NCBI GenBank assembly: GCA_019746225.1
Contig: JAIESE010000042.1
Coordinates: 18,154 to 82,153, forward strand
Direction: 5' to 3'
Source: Alphaproteobacteria bacterium
Lineage (GTDB): Bacteria; Pseudomonadota; Alphaproteobacteria; Paracaedibacterales; VGCI01
DNA: 64,000 nt
Each line of letters starts with the position of its first letter. Position 1 is the stretch's first letter. The notes under the pieces are model-generated. The model made no database searches, was not told where the DNA came from, and saw only the letters and a program-made list of their open reading frames with translations. A program made the translations under genes and the position numbers. Below are positions 8,648 through 19,560 of this stretch, one piece after another.

Positions 8648-10900
8648 ATGAGTAAACAAAGCGTAAATGACATCTCTTTTGAACAAGCGTTGAGTGAACG
8701 TTACTTGGCGTATGCCTTGTCGACGATTACGTCGCGCTCTTTGCCAGACGTGCGGGATGGTCTAAAGCCTGTCCACCGCCGCCTCATTTATGCCATGCAA
8801 CAGCTGCGCTTGAATCCCAACTCCAGCTTTAAAAAATCAGCCCGCGTCGTTGGTGATGTCATGGGTAAATTCCACCCCCACGGGGATCAGGCCATTTATG
8901 ATGCGCTTGTGCGCCTTGCCCAAGACTTTTCCGTGCGCTATCCCCTCATTGACGGCCAAGGCAACTTTGGGAATATCGACGGCGATAATGCAGCCGCTAT
9001 GAGGTATACGGAGGCACGCTTGACAGAAGTGGCCGCCCTTCTCATGGAAGGGATTGAAGAAAACGCCATTGATTTTCGCGCCACTTATGACGGTGAATCT
9101 GAGGAGCCGATCGTTTTTCCGGCTGCTTTCCCCAATCTTCTTGCCAATGGCTCCAACGGTATCGCGGTTGGTATGGCAACGTCCATTCCTCCCCATAATC
9201 TGGCTGAGCTCTGTCAAGGACTTGCCCTCCTCATTGAGAAACCCGATGTTTCTGTAGCCCAGCTTGTAGACCTGATTCCAGCCCCAGACTTCCCCACCGG
9301 CGGGGTCTTGGTTGAAGGAAAAGAGTCCATTCTGAAAAGCTACGAGACGGGTCGTGGTAGTTTCCGCCTTCGAGCCCGTTGGGAAACTGAGCAAGTCAAA
9401 GGCGGCACCTACCGCATTATCGTGACCGAAATTCCTTTCCAGGTGGGTAAATCGAAACTGATTGAAAAGATTGCCGAATTGTTGTCCGATAAGAAGCTTC
9501 CGCTTTTAGGAGACATTATCGATGAATCGACCGAAGATGTCCGCCTTGTGCTTGAGCCCAAAAGTCGGATGGTTGATGCTGAAGTTTTGATGGAGTCCCT
9601 GTTCCGCCATACGGACCTGGAGACCCGAATCTCTCTTAACATGAATGTCCTCGATGGGGGTAAAAACCCGAAGGTCATGAATTTGAAGGAAGTTTTGCAA
9701 GCATTTCTCAACCATCGGCAGGAAATCTTGACGCGACGCAGCCATCATCGCCTTAAACAAATTATCGATCGTCTCGAGGTCCTCGAAGGCTACTTGATAG
9801 CCTACCTCAACATCGATGAGGTCATCCGCATTATTCGGGAAGAAGATGAGCCCAAACCCATAATGATGGAACGCTTCAAGCTTACCGACACCCAAGCTGA
9901 GGCGATCCTGAACATGCGTTTGCGCAGCCTTCGCAAACTCCAAGAATTCGAAATTCGAAAAGAACATAAGGATTTGTCTGAAGAGCAAACAGAACTCAAC
10001 GACCTACTCCAAAGCACAGCGAAGCAATGGAAGCGCATCAAAGCAGATCTGAAAGCTATTGAAAAGCAATTTGGTCAAAATACATCTTTGGGGGCGCGAC
10101 GCACAACCTTGGCCGATGCGCCTCAAGTGGTGATGGTCCCGATTGAAGCCATCATTGAGCGTGAAGACGTCACCATCATATGTTCTGACAAGGGCTGGAT
10201 TCGCACCGTCAAAGGACACCAGATCTCAGCCGATGATTTGAAATATAAAGACGGTGACGAAGGTCGCTATGTAATTCCCGCACAAACCACGGATAAGCTC
10301 GTAATCTTTGCCACCAATGGACGCTTTTACACCCTTATTGTGGATAAACTGCCCCGTGGTCGTGGTCATGGGGAACCGTTGCGTTTGATGATAGATCTGG
10401 ATAACACAGAAGAAGTGGTTGATATGATGGTGATTCCATTTGAGCCCAAGCCAGATTCTAAAGACGCAACAACTCATTTCTTCCTGGCCAGTTCCGAAGG
10501 TCGCGGATTCCAAGTCTCTGCCAACGATATTTTATCTCAAACCCGTAATGGCCGTCAGGTGATGAACTTGAGCGGGGATGCGAAGGCAATTACTTGTCTT
10601 CCTATAACGCCCAGCCAATCTGGAAATCTGGTTGCAATCGTTGGTGAAAATCGTAAACTTGTCATCTTCCCCCTTTCTGAAGTGCCAACTCTGACCCGTG
10701 GCCGAGGCGTTACTTTACAAAAATACCGCCAAGGCACCGTCTCTGACTTAAAGATTTTCTCGGAAGATATAGGTCTGACGTGGCAACGCAATGGCAAAAT
10801 GCTCAAAGAAACAGATTTGCGTCCCTGGCGTGCTCGCCGTGGCGCCATAGGCCGCCTCGCCCCCATCGGCTTTCCTCGGAACAACAAGTTCGAAGGGTAG
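8648..10900 (+). CDS. parC: DNA topoisomerase IV subunit A
   Basis: A 750-residue type IIA topoisomerase subunit that cuts and passes DNA to decatenate chromosomes, working with ParE. The N-terminus ([20 protein letters not shown], then [16 protein letters not shown]) is canonical, and the catalytic Tyr is residue ~120 in [10 protein letters not shown]. The breakage-reunion domain is followed by degenerate C-terminal beta-pinwheel blades, shorter than in GyrA and without a GyrA box, which supports ParC over GyrA. In the quinolone region the residue after HPHGD (E. coli Ser80 equivalent) is Gln, with Asp kept four residues later. There is no strong ribosome binding site. The gene stands alone on the plus strand between the iterons and a secreted protein gene. 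Confidence 0.93.
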   Translation: MSKQSVNDISFEQALSERYLAYALSTITSRSLPDVRDGLKPVHRRLIYAMQQLRLNPNSSFKKSARVVGDVMGKFHPHGDQAIYDALVRLAQDFSVRYPLIDGQGNFGNIDGDNAAAMRYTEARLTEVAALLMEGIEENAIDFRATYDGESEEPIVFPAAFPNLLANGSNGIAVGMATSIPPHNLAELCQGLALLIEKPDVSVAQLVDLIPAPDFPTGGVLVEGKESILKSYETGRGSFRLRARWETEQVKGGTYRIIVTEIPFQVGKSKLIEKIAELLSDKKLPLLGDIIDESTEDVRLVLEPKSRMVDAEVLMESLFRHTDLETRISLNMNVLDGGKNPKVMNLKEVLQAFLNHRQEILTRRSHHRLKQIIDRLEVLEGYLIAYLNIDEVIRIIREEDEPKPIMMERFKLTDTQAEAILNMRLRSLRKLQEFEIRKEHKDLSEEQTELNDLLQSTAKQWKRIKADLKAIEKQFGQNTSLGARRTTLADAPQVVMVPIEAIIEREDVTIICSDKGWIRTVKGHQISADDLKYKDGDEGRYVIPAQTTDKLVIFATNGRFYTLIVDKLPRGRGHGEPLRLMIDLDNTEEVVDMMVIPFEPKPDSKDATTHFFLASSEGRGFQVSANDILSQTRNGRQVMNLSGDAKAITCLPITPSQSGNLVAIVGENRKLVIFPLSEVPTLTRGRGVTLQKYRQGTVSDLKIFSEDIGLTWQRNGKMLKETDLRPWRARRGAIGRLAPIGFPRNNKFEG

Positions 10901-10977
10901 AAGGGCACTCTTCACCTATTTTTAATATGTCCTTGGTATACTTTAATTCGTAAAAGAATGAGAGGAGCCAGGGCCTT

Positions 10978-12195
10978 ATGAATTATCGTTTATTTCTTCT
11001 TCCCCTGATAACTTTGTTTCAGGCCCCCATCTACCAGGAAACACATGCATTTCCCATATCCACTGTATATGCGCAAGATAATCGCACAAAAGCTCTTCAA
11101 GAACAAAAAGCACGTCAAGACGCCAGCACGATTCAACGGATGGATGAAAGATCGAAAGGTCGGGTACTTCAGCAAATTGGGGGTACAATGGTCGATGTAA
11201 CAAATGATATCAATGATGTTTTAACAAATGCACCTCTTATGATCCGCCAACAGCACGCAACATCAGCTGTGGCTATCTTAAATCGCCTCGTAACGGGTGT
11301 TGGTCTAGGAATTAGAGCCTATGGCCGACGGAAAGTCGCTTTGCAGGGTATCGTCAGTACCAATGAACAGATTTTGGAAGTCACGATACAATCATACGAG
11401 AAGCTTGAAGCCTTGAGTAAAGAATTAGAGAAACTCCTGGGGAATAAAACTTTGCAGCAAGCTGTGCAAGACGTAAAATCCCAAAATCTTACGACAACTC
11501 AAAAACTACAAATCCTCCTTTCCCCGAGTAACTACATCAACGCCCTGAATAATTTTATGGATGATAAGTATATTACGGATAATAAGGCTGTTCGCTGGGA
11601 AAAGATTCGCAATCTCAGCAAAGAGTTAAAAGAAGAACAAGCGAAATTTGATGACTATATGGCCCTTTTGCAGATTAAATTTCTTGAAAACATGATTATG
11701 TCATTGCACCTTGTGCAAAATAAAGATGCCTATATGAAAAAGCTATCTGAGTCCGTGACTGCGCTGAATGCCGCGATTAACCTTAACGATAAGAAAATTC
11801 AAGACTTAAATCTTCCAAACCAAGGAGGCGTTGTTAATAAGATAAAGAAGGTGATGGGTAAAGACGAAGAAACCAAGTACCTCAAGGAGAGACAAGCCCT
11901 TTATGCTGAACGACAAAATTACATCAATAAGAGAACCTCGATCTTCGAAGAAATGAAGGCCCTTCAATCCAATAAAACGGATGCAGGCACAATTCAGCAG
12001 GAACGAAATGAGTTAATAACGAAAATATCTCAAATAAAGGGTCGAAGACAAGCCACCACAAATTTGGATGATATACGCAATGAAATCAATAGCCTAAAGG
12101 CACAAATTCAAAATGTTCAAACAGATCTTGCCTCCCTAAAGGGTTCCGGGCCGATGATACAACAACCGTTGAGACCCTTACAAACTACGCGTTAA
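10978..12195 (+). CDS. Secreted coiled-coil protein, function unknown
   Basis: A 405-residue protein with a signal peptide (MNYRLFLLPLITLFQAPIYQ and a likely cleavage near the VYAQDN region). The rest is strongly charged and heptad-like: long stretches of Lys, Glu, Gln, Asn and Leu, for example LSKELEKLLGNK and LKAQIQNVQTDL, predict extended coiled coils. One less polar segment (~80-125, GVGLGIRAYGRRKVALQG) interrupts this. I do not recognise a family. An extended -10 element (TGG-TATACT, 10934-10942) lies 36 bp before the ATG, and AGGAG precedes it. A bidirectional terminator separates it from rpsD. It is one of several exported helical proteins in this window. Confidence 0.75.
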   Translation: MNYRLFLLPLITLFQAPIYQETHAFPISTVYAQDNRTKALQEQKARQDASTIQRMDERSKGRVLQQIGGTMVDVTNDINDVLTNAPLMIRQQHATSAVAILNRLVTGVGLGIRAYGRRKVALQGIVSTNEQILEVTIQSYEKLEALSKELEKLLGNKTLQQAVQDVKSQNLTTTQKLQILLSPSNYINALNNFMDDKYITDNKAVRWEKIRNLSKELKEEQAKFDDYMALLQIKFLENMIMSLHLVQNKDAYMKKLSESVTALNAAINLNDKKIQDLNLPNQGGVVNKIKKVMGKDEETKYLKERQALYAERQNYINKRTSIFEEMKALQSNKTDAGTIQQERNELITKISQIKGRRQATTNLDDIRNEINSLKAQIQNVQTDLASLKGSGPMIQQPLRPLQTTR

Positions 12196-12239
12196 GAGCA
12201 CGCCTCATTATCGTTTGGACTCATATCATGGAGAAACAA

Positions 12240-12266
12240 AAAAACCCGGGAAAATCCCGGGTTTTT
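12240..12266. terminator. Bidirectional intrinsic terminator between the coiled-coil gene and rpsD
   Basis: A near-perfect hairpin: AAAAACCCGGGA, loop AAA, TCCCGGGTTTTT. The A-run before and T-run after make it functional for both converging transcripts, the plus-strand coiled-coil gene ending at 12195 and rpsD ending at 12289 on the minus strand. Confidence 0.92.
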
Positions 12267-12288
12267 TGCATAATAATGAATAATCAAA

Positions 12289-12903
12289 TTAACGAGAGTA
12301 AAACTCGACAACCAGGTTTGGTTCCATGCTAACCGGATACGGAACATCCGCTAGCTTTGGCCCTCTGATAAACCGTCCCTTAAAATCCTTATGATCCGCT
12401 TCAATATATTCTGGAACATCCCGCTCATTGGATTGCATGGCCATAGCCACATTCACGTTGTCTTTCATACGACCGACAACGACGATCTCATCCCCATCCC
12501 GAAGTTGATAAGAAGGAATATTAACGCGCTTGCCATTAACCAACACATGACCATGGTTCACAAACTGACGAGCCGCAAACACAGTGGAAACGAATTTCAT
12601 ACGGTAAATAACCGCATCCAAACGGCGCTCGAGAAGTTCAATCAAATTCTCAGAAGTATCTCCACGACGACGAACAGCTTCTTCATACAAACGGCGGAAC
12701 TGACGTTCATTAATATTCCCGTAGTACCCTTTGAGTTTCTGCTTTGCTCTCAACTGGATTCCATAATCCGAAGGTTTAGAACGTTGTTGGCCGTGTTGAC
12801 CGGGTCCATAATTACGACGATTCACAGGGCTTTTAGGACGGCCCCACAGGTTTACCCCTAATCGACGATCAATTTTATGTTTTGCTGTCACGCGCTTTGT
12901 CAT
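12289..12903 (-). CDS. rpsD: 30S ribosomal protein S4
   Basis: A 204-residue S4 protein, which binds 16S rRNA early in small-subunit assembly. The N-terminal [20 protein letters not shown] segment is the alphaproteobacterial form without the zinc-binding cysteines. The body includes [13 protein letters not shown] and [20 protein letters not shown]. The S4 RNA-binding domain (residues ~94-155) contains [20 protein letters not shown]. The protein ends in VEFYSR, as usual. It is monocistronic here, not within an alpha operon, which is normal for alphaproteobacteria. Confidence 0.97.
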   Translation of the reverse strand: MTKRVTAKHKIDRRLGVNLWGRPKSPVNRRNYGPGQHGQQRSKPSDYGIQLRAKQKLKGYYGNINERQFRRLYEEAVRRRGDTSENLIELLERRLDAVIYRMKFVSTVFAARQFVNHGHVLVNGKRVNIPSYQLRDGDEIVVVGRMKDNVNVAMAMQSNERDVPEYIEADHKDFKGRFIRGPKLADVPYPVSMEPNLVVEFYSR

Positions 12904-12949
12904 GAATATAGCCTATCTTTTCAAGATCAAATAATAATGTCTATCGTTT

Positions 12950-12979
12950 CAAATACGACGTTTTCACCCCATTTGTCAA
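12950..12979 (-). promoter_or_regulatory. Possible promoter of rpsD
   Basis: On the minus strand TTGACA (12979-12974) is followed after 18 bp by TATTTG (12955-12950), about 47 nt before the rpsD start. The -35 is perfect; the -10 is weak, so this is a candidate only. Confidence 0.35.
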
Positions 12980-13155
12980 ACCGTTTATTGACAATAACAC
13001 TCATTTTTCTCATTTTTTTTTAAATGGTTGCTCGATCCCCCCTCTAAAGGGATCATTCTCATGAGCATTTATAGCATGACTCTATCATAGAACAAAATCC
13101 TTTCACGCATTTTTAACGAAAATTAGTGTATATTCATGTATAGGCCTTTTCATTT

Positions 13156-14769
13156 ATGGGAGTTATCGTGATCAACAAGAAGCCCGTTGTAATATTTATT
13201 ACTGCCCTTTCCTTTGTGGTACTGCCTGCCATAAGCGAAAACCCCCCACCTATAAATGATTCACTTGAAAAAGCCCTAACTTTAACGGATGATACCTTTG
13301 TAGCCGCTCTTTCCAATACAACTAAGTCTTCTGAAGATACAATCGCGTTTTATGCAAAAATGGGGAACCAACCAGTCTGGTATTTCCAAGGGAACCTTAC
13401 GAAATGTGGCCATATGGCCGTTGAGACCCTCCAAAACGCGTCACAAGAAGGCCTCAATCCCCATGATTATGAAGAGGCCACGAGCATAGCTGAAAACCCA
13501 AAAGATTGGATTCAGTCAGAGCTTCTCTTAACAAAGAATTTCCTTGAATATATAGATCACTTGCGTGTCGGTAGGGTTGATCCTATGCGCATCAGTCGCG
13601 ATATCAAGTTTCATAGTCCCAAGACCCACCCCGTGGAACTTCTTCTTGATGCTGTTCAAGACAAAGAAAGTGGCTGCGAGAAGCTTCGTCAAATGGCACC
13701 AACCTTTCCCCAGTACCAAGAACTTCGCAAAACCCTTGCTAAGTACCGTGAAATGGCCATAAAGAAAGATACTTGGCCCCATATAGAGGAGACTAAACCC
13801 TTTAAATTAGGGGATAAAAACCCTGAAGTCCAGTCTCTGCGCCAACTATTGATCCTTCACGGTGACTTGGAGGAAGTTGACACCAACTCAACAATATTTG
13901 ATGAGACATTGGACAAGGCCTTAAGACAATTCCAACGGCGCCATACTCTTGAAGCCGATGGGGTTGTTGGTGGTAAGACTAAGGAAGCCTTAAATACCTC
14001 TATAGAAGACCTTATACACAAAGTAATCCTGAATATGGAACGTTTAAGATGGCTTCCCGATGAGCTTGGTGAAAAAAATATTATTGTGAACGTGGCTGGT
14101 TACGAAGTACGTGCCTATGATAAAGATCAAGTGAAACTTGAGATTCCTGCCATTGTGGGACGCCCGAGCCGACGAACTCCTTTATTCTATGCTCAATTAA
14201 AGAATGTTGTTGTCAATCCGTCGTGGGGCGTTCCCTATAACATCCTGGTTCATGACAAATTACCAAAAATCATTAACGACCCGGACTATGTGCGTCGCTC
14301 AGGCTTTACGGTTACAGATGATAGTGGGTCTATCATTGACCCCGATCAAGCGGATTGGGAGAATGAAGGACGGCACTACCATCTTCGTCAAAGCCCAGGG
14401 CGTCATAATGCTTTAGGGCGCGTCAAGTTTAATATCGAGAACCCCTATACGATTTACCTGCATGGGACGCCAGACGAAAAGCTATTCAAAAAAACGGCAC
14501 GCCCCTTTTCTTCAGGTTGTATCCGCCTCAAAGCGCCCATAGACCTTGCGGTCTGGGTTTTAAATGATGAAAGCAAGTGGTCCGCGGACGAGATTCAGAA
14601 CTCCATTAATCAGGGAGGTACCAAAACCGTAAACCCCGCTGCTAATATTCCCGTATTCTTCACCTATCAAACGGTCTGGATAGGACAAGATGGTCTTATT
14701 CATATTAGTGATGATCCCTATAGACTCGATGCAAAAATGGAAAAGGTCCTGAAACCAGAATCTGAGTAA
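13156..14769 (+). CDS. L,D-transpeptidase with peptidoglycan-binding domain (YcbB-like)
   Basis: A 537-residue envelope enzyme that forms 3-3 crosslinks in peptidoglycan or anchors proteins to it. It has a signal segment (residues ~8-27), a YcbB-type N-terminal scaffold domain (~55-205), and a peptidoglycan-binding domain at ~215-280 (LGDKNPEVQSLRQLL to EADGVVGGKTKEALN). The YkuD catalytic domain is at ~305-500. The active-site signature is intact: His436 in YLHGTPD and Cys455 in SSGCIRL. Its length matches E. coli YcbB/LdtD (about 600) rather than short ErfK proteins. An alternative GTG start at 13168 is better spaced from GGGAG. It is a single gene between rpsD and an unknown secreted protein. 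Confidence 0.9.
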   Translation: MGVIVINKKPVVIFITALSFVVLPAISENPPPINDSLEKALTLTDDTFVAALSNTTKSSEDTIAFYAKMGNQPVWYFQGNLTKCGHMAVETLQNASQEGLNPHDYEEATSIAENPKDWIQSELLLTKNFLEYIDHLRVGRVDPMRISRDIKFHSPKTHPVELLLDAVQDKESGCEKLRQMAPTFPQYQELRKTLAKYREMAIKKDTWPHIEETKPFKLGDKNPEVQSLRQLLILHGDLEEVDTNSTIFDETLDKALRQFQRRHTLEADGVVGGKTKEALNTSIEDLIHKVILNMERLRWLPDELGEKNIIVNVAGYEVRAYDKDQVKLEIPAIVGRPSRRTPLFYAQLKNVVVNPSWGVPYNILVHDKLPKIINDPDYVRRSGFTVTDDSGSIIDPDQADWENEGRHYHLRQSPGRHNALGRVKFNIENPYTIYLHGTPDEKLFKKTARPFSSGCIRLKAPIDLAVWVLNDESKWSADEIQNSINQGGTKTVNPAANIPVFFTYQTVWIGQDGLIHISDDPYRLDAKMEKVLKPESE

Positions 14770-15087
14770 GATTGAATTATTGAGAATAAAAGGGCAATAA
14801 AGACATAGTGGGAGGGGGTCATCCCACCATCCCAACCAAACCTACTTTTATGGTAAATCCTGAGGTTTACATAATATAATATAGGATTTTTCCTTTCAAT
14901 TTGAAGGGGTATCTATCATTTTTACGGTTTAGTATGTCAGAGCACATTAACAGTAACTAAGTGCTATATTAAAAGAGACAACTTTCTGATTGTTATTTTC
15001 ATATTTAACACTTATATACTAACCATAGCCCAATGGGCATTTACCTATTACATTTTTTTTCGAGCCCATTAAGGATACGTAATAATT
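14770..15087. other. 318-bp intergenic region without a gene
   Basis: No supported reading frame on either strand. A weak hairpin (GTGGGA...TCCCAC, about 14808-14824) may end the transpeptidase transcript. The rest is AT-rich and presumably carries the promoter of the gene starting at 15088; I cannot fix a -35/-10 pair with confidence. Confidence 0.5.
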
Positions 15088-16218
15088 ATGAATAAATATT
15101 TCATCCACTTATCAAGCCTCGTGCTTGCGCTTACTACTGTTATCAGCGTGAGCAATGCTGCAGAAAATATCAATCAAAGCATCGATGGAAGACCTTACGG
15201 TGACTATGGTGGGACAGAAGGGAATTGGACCTTTGAAAGAAAGTCTCTGGTTTTAATTGACGCTCGAGCACGTGTGATTATGATGAAGCGAAAAAACCCA
15301 AAAACATCAACCATTCCAGCCTTAATGGATTGGCATCAATCCTCAATACTATTTTTAGCACAGCAGCGTCAAGAAATTGCTCGAGTTACCGCCACCCCAT
15401 CTTGGGAGAAATTTGGTCAAGTGAGGGATGATCTAGCTTTCTCAGTACCATCGACAACGAATGGATGGAGAGACTTTGCTATATTCCGCTGTCAGGAAAT
15501 GCTTCGTCAAAACATCGCGCGCTTCATTTCACCTGATGATCTAGAGATTTCAACACCCGATGCGGATACATTTTGCAAGATTAACGTCTACAACTTAAGG
15601 GGACTTCTGAACGTGCAAGCTTCAGTACTTAAAACACTAGAAGAACAACTTTTAATGGACAAAGTCCAAAAGCTCTTTACGAGTTGTCCTACGACCGAAA
15701 TAACCGAGAGACTTCAAGGCTTGATGGGAGAAGATAATGCCCTTAAGGTCGTGACATTCAGCTTTATGATGAAGACCGAAGAAGGTCCTGTATGCATAAC
15801 CCAAATCATCACATGGGTAGAAAGGGATCCAGAGACTCAATCTGGGTTTAGCCCAACGGTTATTGATAAAATGGGGGAAACTTCTGCAATATATATCTTG
15901 CATACAGCCCCTAAACTCATTCCTTTACTAATGGCCAAGGCAGATAGAAGTGCAGCAGAAGCAATATTGACTGACCCCAAAGCCACGGAGCTCCTTACGC
16001 AGAAAATAGGCAACTATGTCTATTGGATGACTCACCCAATGAAATTTAATCGCGGAACGGCCTCCATCATGGAAATGTTTGCTAAAGGAATCTGCGTATC
16101 AGATGACCTTGTCTATACATATAATGGCAGAGCAGACATGGACGCCTATTTATTCTATGATCCTGCTGAGTTTGTAAACCATTTCAAGAAAAGAGCAGTC
16201 CTTAAAGCTAAAGAATAG
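15088..16218 (+). CDS. Secreted protein of unknown function
   Basis: A 376-residue protein with a signal peptide (MNKYFIHLSSLVLALTTVIS, cleavage probably after SNAAE). The mature part is mixed alpha/beta with six or so scattered cysteines (FRCQEM, DTFCKI, FTSCPT, PVCITQ, KGICVS), spaced unlike a known domain. I recognise no family motif. An AAGGA site precedes the ATG. Its 3' end overlaps the convergent folD gene by 11 nt. The extracytoplasmic location is supported only by the signal peptide. Confidence 0.72.
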   Translation: MNKYFIHLSSLVLALTTVISVSNAAENINQSIDGRPYGDYGGTEGNWTFERKSLVLIDARARVIMMKRKNPKTSTIPALMDWHQSSILFLAQQRQEIARVTATPSWEKFGQVRDDLAFSVPSTTNGWRDFAIFRCQEMLRQNIARFISPDDLEISTPDADTFCKINVYNLRGLLNVQASVLKTLEEQLLMDKVQKLFTSCPTTEITERLQGLMGEDNALKVVTFSFMMKTEEGPVCITQIITWVERDPETQSGFSPTVIDKMGETSAIYILHTAPKLIPLLMAKADRSAAEAILTDPKATELLTQKIGNYVYWMTHPMKFNRGTASIMEMFAKGICVSDDLVYTYNGRADMDAYLFYDPAEFVNHFKKRAVLKAKE

Positions 16219-17080
16219 ACTTGATCTTTTGAGCCGCCATCAACGTATTTGATAAGAGATAAGCGATGGTCATGGGCCCCACGCCTCCGGGAACGGGGGT
16301 TATAAAGCCTGCAACTTGTGCGACCTCCTCAAAAGCAACGTCCCCTTGAATGGGGGCAGATTCGTCTGAAGTTGCCACACGGGTAATGCCAACATCGATC
16401 ACAACACCTCCTGGTTTGACATGATCAGACGTAATCAACCCTGGCTTGCCAACAGCTGAAACCAATATATCCGCTCGTCGACATTCTTCCTTCAAATTCA
16501 CAGTATGAGAATGGGCCTGCACCACGGTTGCGTTTTCATAACTCAACAATAGCGCTGTCGTGCGCCCCACCAATAAAGACCTTCCCACAACAACCACATG
16601 CTTACCATCTAAGTTGGGGACGACGGATTTTATGAGGTGAACACAGCCCAAGGGCGTGCATGGAACAAGATTTGGACGGCCCGAAAACAAAAGCCCAAGG
16701 TTGTGGGGGTGTAGTCCATCCACATCCTTATGAGGGGCAATGTGGGAAATCACGAGTGAAGTATCTATAGAATCTGGAAGGGGAAGCTGAATCAAGATCC
16801 CGTGGATACGAGGATCGGCGTTAAGATCCCTAATCTTGGCAAGAACTTGGTCTTGATTAGTCGAGGCTGGCATTAGGTGGGCTTGCAGGTCAATTCCCAC
16901 TTGGGCACAAGCTTTAGTCTTGTTTTTGACATAAACATGGCTCGCTGGATTGTCACCGACCAAAATAACACCAAGTCCTGGCGGAGAACCCATCATGTTT
17001 CGAAGTTCAATGACGCCCTTGGCAATGTCTTGACGTAAAGTCGCGGCTAAAGAACGTCCATCAATGAGTTTGGCCACCAT
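16208..17080 (-). CDS. folD: Methylenetetrahydrofolate dehydrogenase/cyclohydrolase
   Basis: A 290-residue bifunctional enzyme that converts 5,10-methylene-THF to 10-formyl-THF in one-carbon metabolism, using NADP. Family signatures are complete: SHVYVKNKTKACAQVGID with the catalytic Lys in the N-terminal domain, HGILIQLPLPDSID, KDVDGLHPHNLG, and in the nucleotide-binding domain VVGRSLLVGRTTALLL, then HSHTVNL and TPVPGGVGPMTIAYLL near the end. Ser is usual after GR in VVGRSxxVG, and it is present. It is last in a minus-strand operon dxs-yggT-folD with 12-nt gaps, and has a GAGG ribosome binding site. Confidence 0.96.
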   Translation of the reverse strand: MVAKLIDGRSLAATLRQDIAKGVIELRNMMGSPPGLGVILVGDNPASHVYVKNKTKACAQVGIDLQAHLMPASTNQDQVLAKIRDLNADPRIHGILIQLPLPDSIDTSLVISHIAPHKDVDGLHPHNLGLLFSGRPNLVPCTPLGCVHLIKSVVPNLDGKHVVVVGRSLLVGRTTALLLSYENATVVQAHSHTVNLKEECRRADILVSAVGKPGLITSDHVKPGGVVIDVGITRVATSDESAPIQGDVAFEEVAQVAGFITPVPGGVGPMTIAYLLSNTLMAAQKIKSIL

Positions 17081-17092
17081 CGGAACCTCGCC

Positions 17093-17407
17093 TCATAAGG
17101 AATGGCCGCCGATTAGCTTTATGATCAGTTGCACAAGGATCATTTGCAACAAATAAATGAGTAATAACAAGGCGATTGGAGAGAGATCAATGCCACCGAA
17201 ATTGGGAAGCAAACGGCGAATCGGCGTGAGTACTGGCTCGACTATTCGAAACAAAAACGTGTGGAGACCATAAACAAAATTGTTGTAGCGATTGATGACA
17301 TTAAAATGTTCAAGCCAACCAAGAATCACATAAATAACAACAGCCCACCAGTATAGATTTAAAGCCATAATTGTGACACGAATGAGGGGAACAATAATAA
17401 TATCCAT
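17093..17407 (-). CDS. YggT family integral membrane protein
   Basis: A 104-residue inner-membrane protein with hydrophobic segments at about 1-28 and 75-100 and the family's central cytoplasmic-side signature FRIVEPVLTPIRRLLP followed by GGIDLSPIALLLLIYLL. YggT proteins have been linked to envelope integrity and osmotic stress, but no biochemical role is established. AAGGAG precedes the ATG. It lies 12 nt after dxs and 12 nt before folD, so all three are probably co-transcribed. Adjacency to folD is not functionally telling. Confidence 0.9.
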   Translation of the reverse strand: MDIIIVPLIRVTIMALNLYWWAVVIYVILGWLEHFNVINRYNNFVYGLHTFLFRIVEPVLTPIRRLLPNFGGIDLSPIALLLLIYLLQMILVQLIIKLIGGHSL

Positions 17408-17419
17408 AACAAATCTCCT

Positions 17420-19357
17420 TTACGATGCCAATCTGGCAATTTCATTCATTTCATTTCGAATACCCAAAGCATCTAGTGCTTGAGCAAGAATATGAATCGC
17501 CGTTAATCCTGCCTCTTCATATTGCCTTGCTGGCGTGTCGTGGTCAATAAGGCGATCTGGCAACATCATAGGGCGAATCTTGATGCCCTTATCTAATATA
17601 CCAGCTGCTTCCAGCACGTGGAAGACCTGTGTGGCAAAACCACCCATAGCCCCCTCCTCAAGGGTAATAAGGACTTCGTGGTTACGTGCCAACTGACAAA
17701 GGAGGTCTTTGTCTATTGGTTTGGCAAAGCGAGCGTCCGCAACGGTTGTCGATAACCCATGAGCCATCAAGAGGTCGGCTGCTTTCAAAGCTTCAGCTAG
17801 ACGGGTTCCCAAAGAAAGAATAGCGATCTTCGACCCCTCCCGAACAATACGCCCTTTCCCAATATCTAGAATTTGAGCAGGAACATTAAGATCCAGCCCG
17901 ATCCCTTCTCCTCTCGGGTATCGGAATGCAGAGGGCCGGTCATCAATGGATGCTGCCGTTGCAACCATATGCTTCAGTTCCAACTCATCGGCAGCTGCCA
18001 TAATCACCATATTGGGTAAGCACCCTAAATAGGCCAAATCATAACTGCCCGCATGGGTTGCGCCATCAGCGCCAACGAGCCCTGCCCGATCTAAAGCAAA
18101 CCGTACCGGCAACTTTTGCAACATGACATCGTGTATGACTTGATCGTAAGATCTCTGCAAAAAAGTCGAATATATAGCAACAAAAGGCTTCAACCCCTCG
18201 CAGGCCATACCCGCAGCAAACGTTACGGCGTGCTGTTCAGCAATGCCCACATCAAAAAACCGTTCCGGAAAGCGTTTGGCAAAACAATCCAGCCCGGTGC
18301 CAGACGGCATAGCAGCCGTTACAGCAACGATACGATCATCCTTCTCAGCCTCCTCTGCTAAACTCTCGCCGAAGACCTTGGTATAACTTGGAACAACCGT
18401 CTTCGAGATATGCTGAATCCCTGTGACGACATCAAATTTGTTTACCCCATGGTACTTGTCCGCAGAAGCTTCCGCTGGCCCATAGCCACGTCCCTTTTGG
18501 GTAACAACATGGAGGAGGATCGGACCTGACTCTGCGCGATCTCGCACATTTTTCAGCACGGGAATCAGGTGGTCCAGGTCATGCCCATCAACAGGGCCCA
18601 CATAAAAGAAACCCAGTTCTTCAAACAACGTCCCTCCGGTGACCATTCCTCGGGCAAATTCTTCAGCTCTTCGTGCCGCTGTTTCAAAGGACTTCGGGAG
18701 ATGGCTTACCATGTCTTTTGCCATTTGACGCAAAGAATGATAAGACCGTGAGGAAAGAAGTCGTGACAAATAGCCACTCATCGCCCCAACTGGCGGCGCA
18801 ATAGACATATCATTATCATTCAAAATGACGATCAGTCGACTGGCCATGGCTCCGGCATTATTGAGCGCCTCATAAGCCATACCTGCGCTCATGGCCCCAT
18901 CACCAATGACCGCAACAATATTGTGTTTTTCAGCCTTTAAGTCTCTGGCCACCGCAAAACCAAGGGCTGCAGAAATGGATGTGGCCGCATGAGCCGCGCC
19001 AAAAGCGTCATATCGACTTTCACTTCGACGTGTAAACCCTGAAGGGCCTCCGACTTGGCGCAGATTCGCCATTTGCTCACGTCGCCCCGTTAATATTTTA
19101 TGAGGATAGGCTTGGTGGCCCACGTCCCAAATAAGCTTATCTTCTGGCGTGTCAAAAACATGATGGAGCGCAATCGTTAACTCCACCACGCCGAGACTTG
19201 CACCTAAGTGACCACCTGTGCGTGATACGATATGAATCGTTTCCTGGCGAACTTCATCTGCCAAGAGACGCAACGCATCCATCGATAGCCCCTTCATGTC
19301 GGCAGGAATGTGAATCTTGTCAAGATACGGGGTCTTCTTCATTTTAGGGTCAATCAC
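17420..19357 (-). CDS. dxs: 1-deoxy-D-xylulose-5-phosphate synthase
   Basis: A 645-residue thiamine diphosphate enzyme, the first step of the MEP isoprenoid pathway (pyruvate plus glyceraldehyde 3-phosphate to DXP). Motifs seen are [20 protein letters not shown] near residue 40, [20 protein letters not shown], the ThDP/Mg site [20 protein letters not shown] near 151, the catalytic Glu region [17 protein letters not shown], and [20 protein letters not shown]. The start is a GTG at 19357 with an upstream GGAG; an ATG 15 nt inside is the alternative. It heads the dxs-yggT-folD operon. The farnesyl diphosphate synthase of the same pathway is at 27688 in another operon, not adjacent as in many bacteria. 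Confidence 0.97.
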   Translation of the reverse strand: MIDPKMKKTPYLDKIHIPADMKGLSMDALRLLADEVRQETIHIVSRTGGHLGASLGVVELTIALHHVFDTPEDKLIWDVGHQAYPHKILTGRREQMANLRQVGGPSGFTRRSESRYDAFGAAHAATSISAALGFAVARDLKAEKHNIVAVIGDGAMSAGMAYEALNNAGAMASRLIVILNDNDMSIAPPVGAMSGYLSRLLSSRSYHSLRQMAKDMVSHLPKSFETAARRAEEFARGMVTGGTLFEELGFFYVGPVDGHDLDHLIPVLKNVRDRAESGPILLHVVTQKGRGYGPAEASADKYHGVNKFDVVTGIQHISKTVVPSYTKVFGESLAEEAEKDDRIVAVTAAMPSGTGLDCFAKRFPERFFDVGIAEQHAVTFAAGMACEGLKPFVAIYSTFLQRSYDQVIHDVMLQKLPVRFALDRAGLVGADGATHAGSYDLAYLGCLPNMVIMAAADELELKHMVATAASIDDRPSAFRYPRGEGIGLDLNVPAQILDIGKGRIVREGSKIAILSLGTRLAEALKAADLLMAHGLSTTVADARFAKPIDKDLLCQLARNHEVLITLEEGAMGGFATQVFHVLEAAGILDKGIKIRPMMLPDRLIDHDTPARQYEEAGLTAIHILAQALDALGIRNEMNEIARLAS

Positions 19358-19560
19358 GCGATTTTGGTCTCCGACAAATAATGACTATTCTGAACTATAG
19401 CATCTTCCCCCAGAATTTAAGCAAGGCTCATCCTTAAAGCAAGAAATATATCCATTTTCATGCTTTTTTTTTGAAATATTTTCTGCAACCCATTTACAGT
19501 TTGTTTACAAATAGATCGGTATGCTAAAATATAAATTAGGTATAATACTGGGAGTTCGCA

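Noticed and set aside
9506-9988. Minus-strand frames opposite parC
   Set aside because: They are shadows of a well-conserved gene on the other strand.
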